DNA from: Planctomycetota bacterium
GTDB taxonomy: Bacteria > Planctomycetota > Planctomycetia > Pirellulales > UBA1268
Assembly: GCA_003669585.1 (NCBI GenBank)
Contig: QWOQ01000005.1
Location: 962,502 to 1,026,501 of the forward strand
Length of the DNA: 64,000 nt
Direction: 5' to 3'
Positions 63,601 through 64,000 of this stretch are shown here, in pieces. Below the pieces are notes generated by a model. That model was not told the origin of the DNA. It saw only the letters and a list, made by a program, of their open reading frames with translations, and made no database searches. Every line of letters starts with the position of its first letter. The stretch's first letter is position 1. Both the position numbers and the translations under genes were made by a program.

Positions 63601-64000
63601 GCTTCAGACTATGAAGGATGAGTTCCAGACCTGCTTCAACCGTCCCGGCAACATGGAGTCGGCACGAACGGAAGTGGCACACTCTGCGAATCGCGTCCTT
63701 GTATCGGTAAAGGAGCCACGACTCAAGGCATTCTGCCTTCGCCTTGCGGACCGGGGCCTGGATGACGAGCAATGGATTGAATCAATGGGAAGTTTTCTTT
63801 GCTCCAAGCCGCCCTCGAAGTGGATCGATAACGATCTGTCGGAGTTCGAGGATGAACTGCACCGGTGTGCCAGACAGTTCTTTCGTGTTGAGAGCACGTT
63901 GTTCGATGAGAAATCAGAACTGGCAGGATCGCAAGCCATGCGGGTCTCAATTACCTGTCAGGACGGCAGCGAGGTGGACAAAGTTGTCCGCCTGAATGAC
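60671..64000 (+). CDS. BrxC/PglY-like large P-loop ATPase (partial, runs off the right edge)
   Basis: 1110 codons are open from ATG 60671 to the end of the window without a stop. Walker A is GDYGTGKSS (residues 66-74); Walker B is LVIILDEMGK (Asp190, Glu191). The following sensor-like region PIFVVGLLHQGFHAYAEQL and RFEEILFNQPLEQT match BrxC/PglY-type ATPases of BREX systems, whose usual length is about 1200 residues. The remainder is long and helical with no other motif I know. The overlap with DUF4007 suggests a BREX-like or phosphorothioation-linked defence operon; BrxC or PglY is the best fit but a related ATPase of another system is possible. Confidence 0.82.
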   Translation, partial: MLNTNRIANLFDIQKRFIRSTHLERDFDDHTALRGYVVTPPAQEGFERLLQGLNPKSGQRAWRVTGDYGTGKSSFALALAHLLSDGRGLPQDVRKCVDFRSLGVKRPNLLPVLVTGTRAALGETLRIALARSLEELCKRGKPPQLISRLRFPAGKKPGDQDGSEEIALLLEAGRFLRQSGKADGLVIILDEMGKFLEFAALHPDRQDIYLLQMLAEAAARSGDTPIFVVGLLHQGFHAYAEQLALTTQKEWDKVAGRFEEILFNQPLEQTTALVANALNIRREKLPRGATARLEEEMAGAIGLGWYGVDAVRHRLTAIAPEIFPLHPTVIPVLVKLFSRFGQNERSLYSFLLSNEPFALQSFAEQPAKADSFYRLHHLYDFARAAFGHRLALQTFRSHWNQIESVVESFPRDQVAELQILKTVAILNLMDSPQLLTSEDAITLAVDSTSQDAGAKVRRLLKSLQQCKTILYYRGAAGGYCLWPHTSVNLERAYQDARNTVPPPKNIGPLIREKLETRPLVARRHYIETGNLRHFDVQFVPAAELQEALSAPTNADGQVIVALCETESERSEAIEFASSKTMANRKEVLTAVPQSLQGLASLVTEVQRWEWVLGNVPELNHDNYALEEATRQLAASRQVLTKRLQNYVGLRQFSETLGLEWFYKSQSVSIGTGRALLEKLSIVCDKLYPDAPKIQNELVNRHELSSAAAAARLRLIERLLQHSAEPYLGMDRATNPPEKSMYLSVLKEAKLHQDGPEGWAACIPGEDEDTRQVRPVLLRMQEVLEAAKGRRVKVTTLFAEMKSQPFGVRGGLCPLLLAVFAVIHERDVAFYEQNSFMKQVTGQEFHRLIKAPENFEVQYCRIAGVRTVVFEQLFKVLHPDKKPKSIDLLDIVRPLCVFAAQLPDFAKKTRRVSRTASSVRDALVRAEEPATLLFQTLPEACGCDHFEADAPPSPPKVKKFVERLRDSIEELRAAFPQLLQTMKDEFQTCFNRPGNMESARTEVAHSANRVLVSVKEPRLKAFCLRLADRGLDDEQWIESMGSFLCSKPPSKWIDNDLSEFEDELHRCARQFFRVESTLFDEKSELAGSQAMRVSITCQDGSEVDKVVRLND

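Overview
The window is bacterial chromosome, most likely from a planctomycete of the Pirellulales/Planctomycetales type. The evidence is a DUF1501 Tat-secreted protein, two surface proteins with the planctomycete N-terminal LEPR/LESR motif, a DUF3467 - GAF/HlyD - HlyD - M50 peptidase cluster, a membrane-anchored Hanks-type kinase, and many lipoproteins and giant beta-repeat proteins. Species cannot be read from the sequence alone.

Layout. 1-5300: a membrane-anchored unknown, a DUF1501 protein, malate dehydrogenase and an alpha/beta-hydrolase-like protein that lacks its nucleophile. 5358-11543: a histidine-kinase-like protein followed by a flagellar export block (fliF, fliO, fliP, fliQ, fliR and a shortened flhB). 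11694-19544: a thioredoxin-like lipoprotein, a TPR lipoprotein, an ABC-2 permease, unknown membrane or secreted proteins, and an ABC ATPase/permease pair. 19768-26698: DUF3467, two HlyD-type adaptors and an M50 peptidase/HlyD fusion that look like one export or efflux machine, then a MOSC protein. 27086-43880: large surface proteins. These are a 3091-residue LEPR protein with nine phage-tail-fibre-like modules, a subtilase with a Calx-beta domain, an IS630 remnant, and an 1183-residue protein with an N-terminal barrel and a beta-helix passenger. 44249-50939: housekeeping and signalling genes (HAD phosphatase, threonine ammonia-lyase, trypsin-like protease, cyclophilin, DUF1802, Ser/Thr kinase).

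51201-64000 is accessory DNA. A tRNA-Glu(CTC) is overlapped at its 3' half by a tyrosine integrase, which marks an integrative element extending to the right. The element carries an AlpA/excisionase-like HTH gene, a tightly overlapped leftward operon (second HTH, three unknowns, a family A DNA polymerase with 3'-5' exonuclease, a winged-helix protein), a cluster of CGACAGC repeats with an 18-bp palindrome, another unknown, and a lone P27-type small terminase. No capsid, portal or large terminase gene is visible. This suggests a satellite-like (PICI-like) element rather than a complete prophage. After a decayed IS3-family transposase, a DUF4007 gene overlaps a large BrxC/PglY-like ATPase gene that runs off the right edge. 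This is probably the start of a BREX- or phosphorothioation-related defence locus.

Start codons were chosen from ribosome-binding sites, signal peptides and overlaps, and several differ from the longest open frame. Family names come from recognising motifs by eye; no searches were run.
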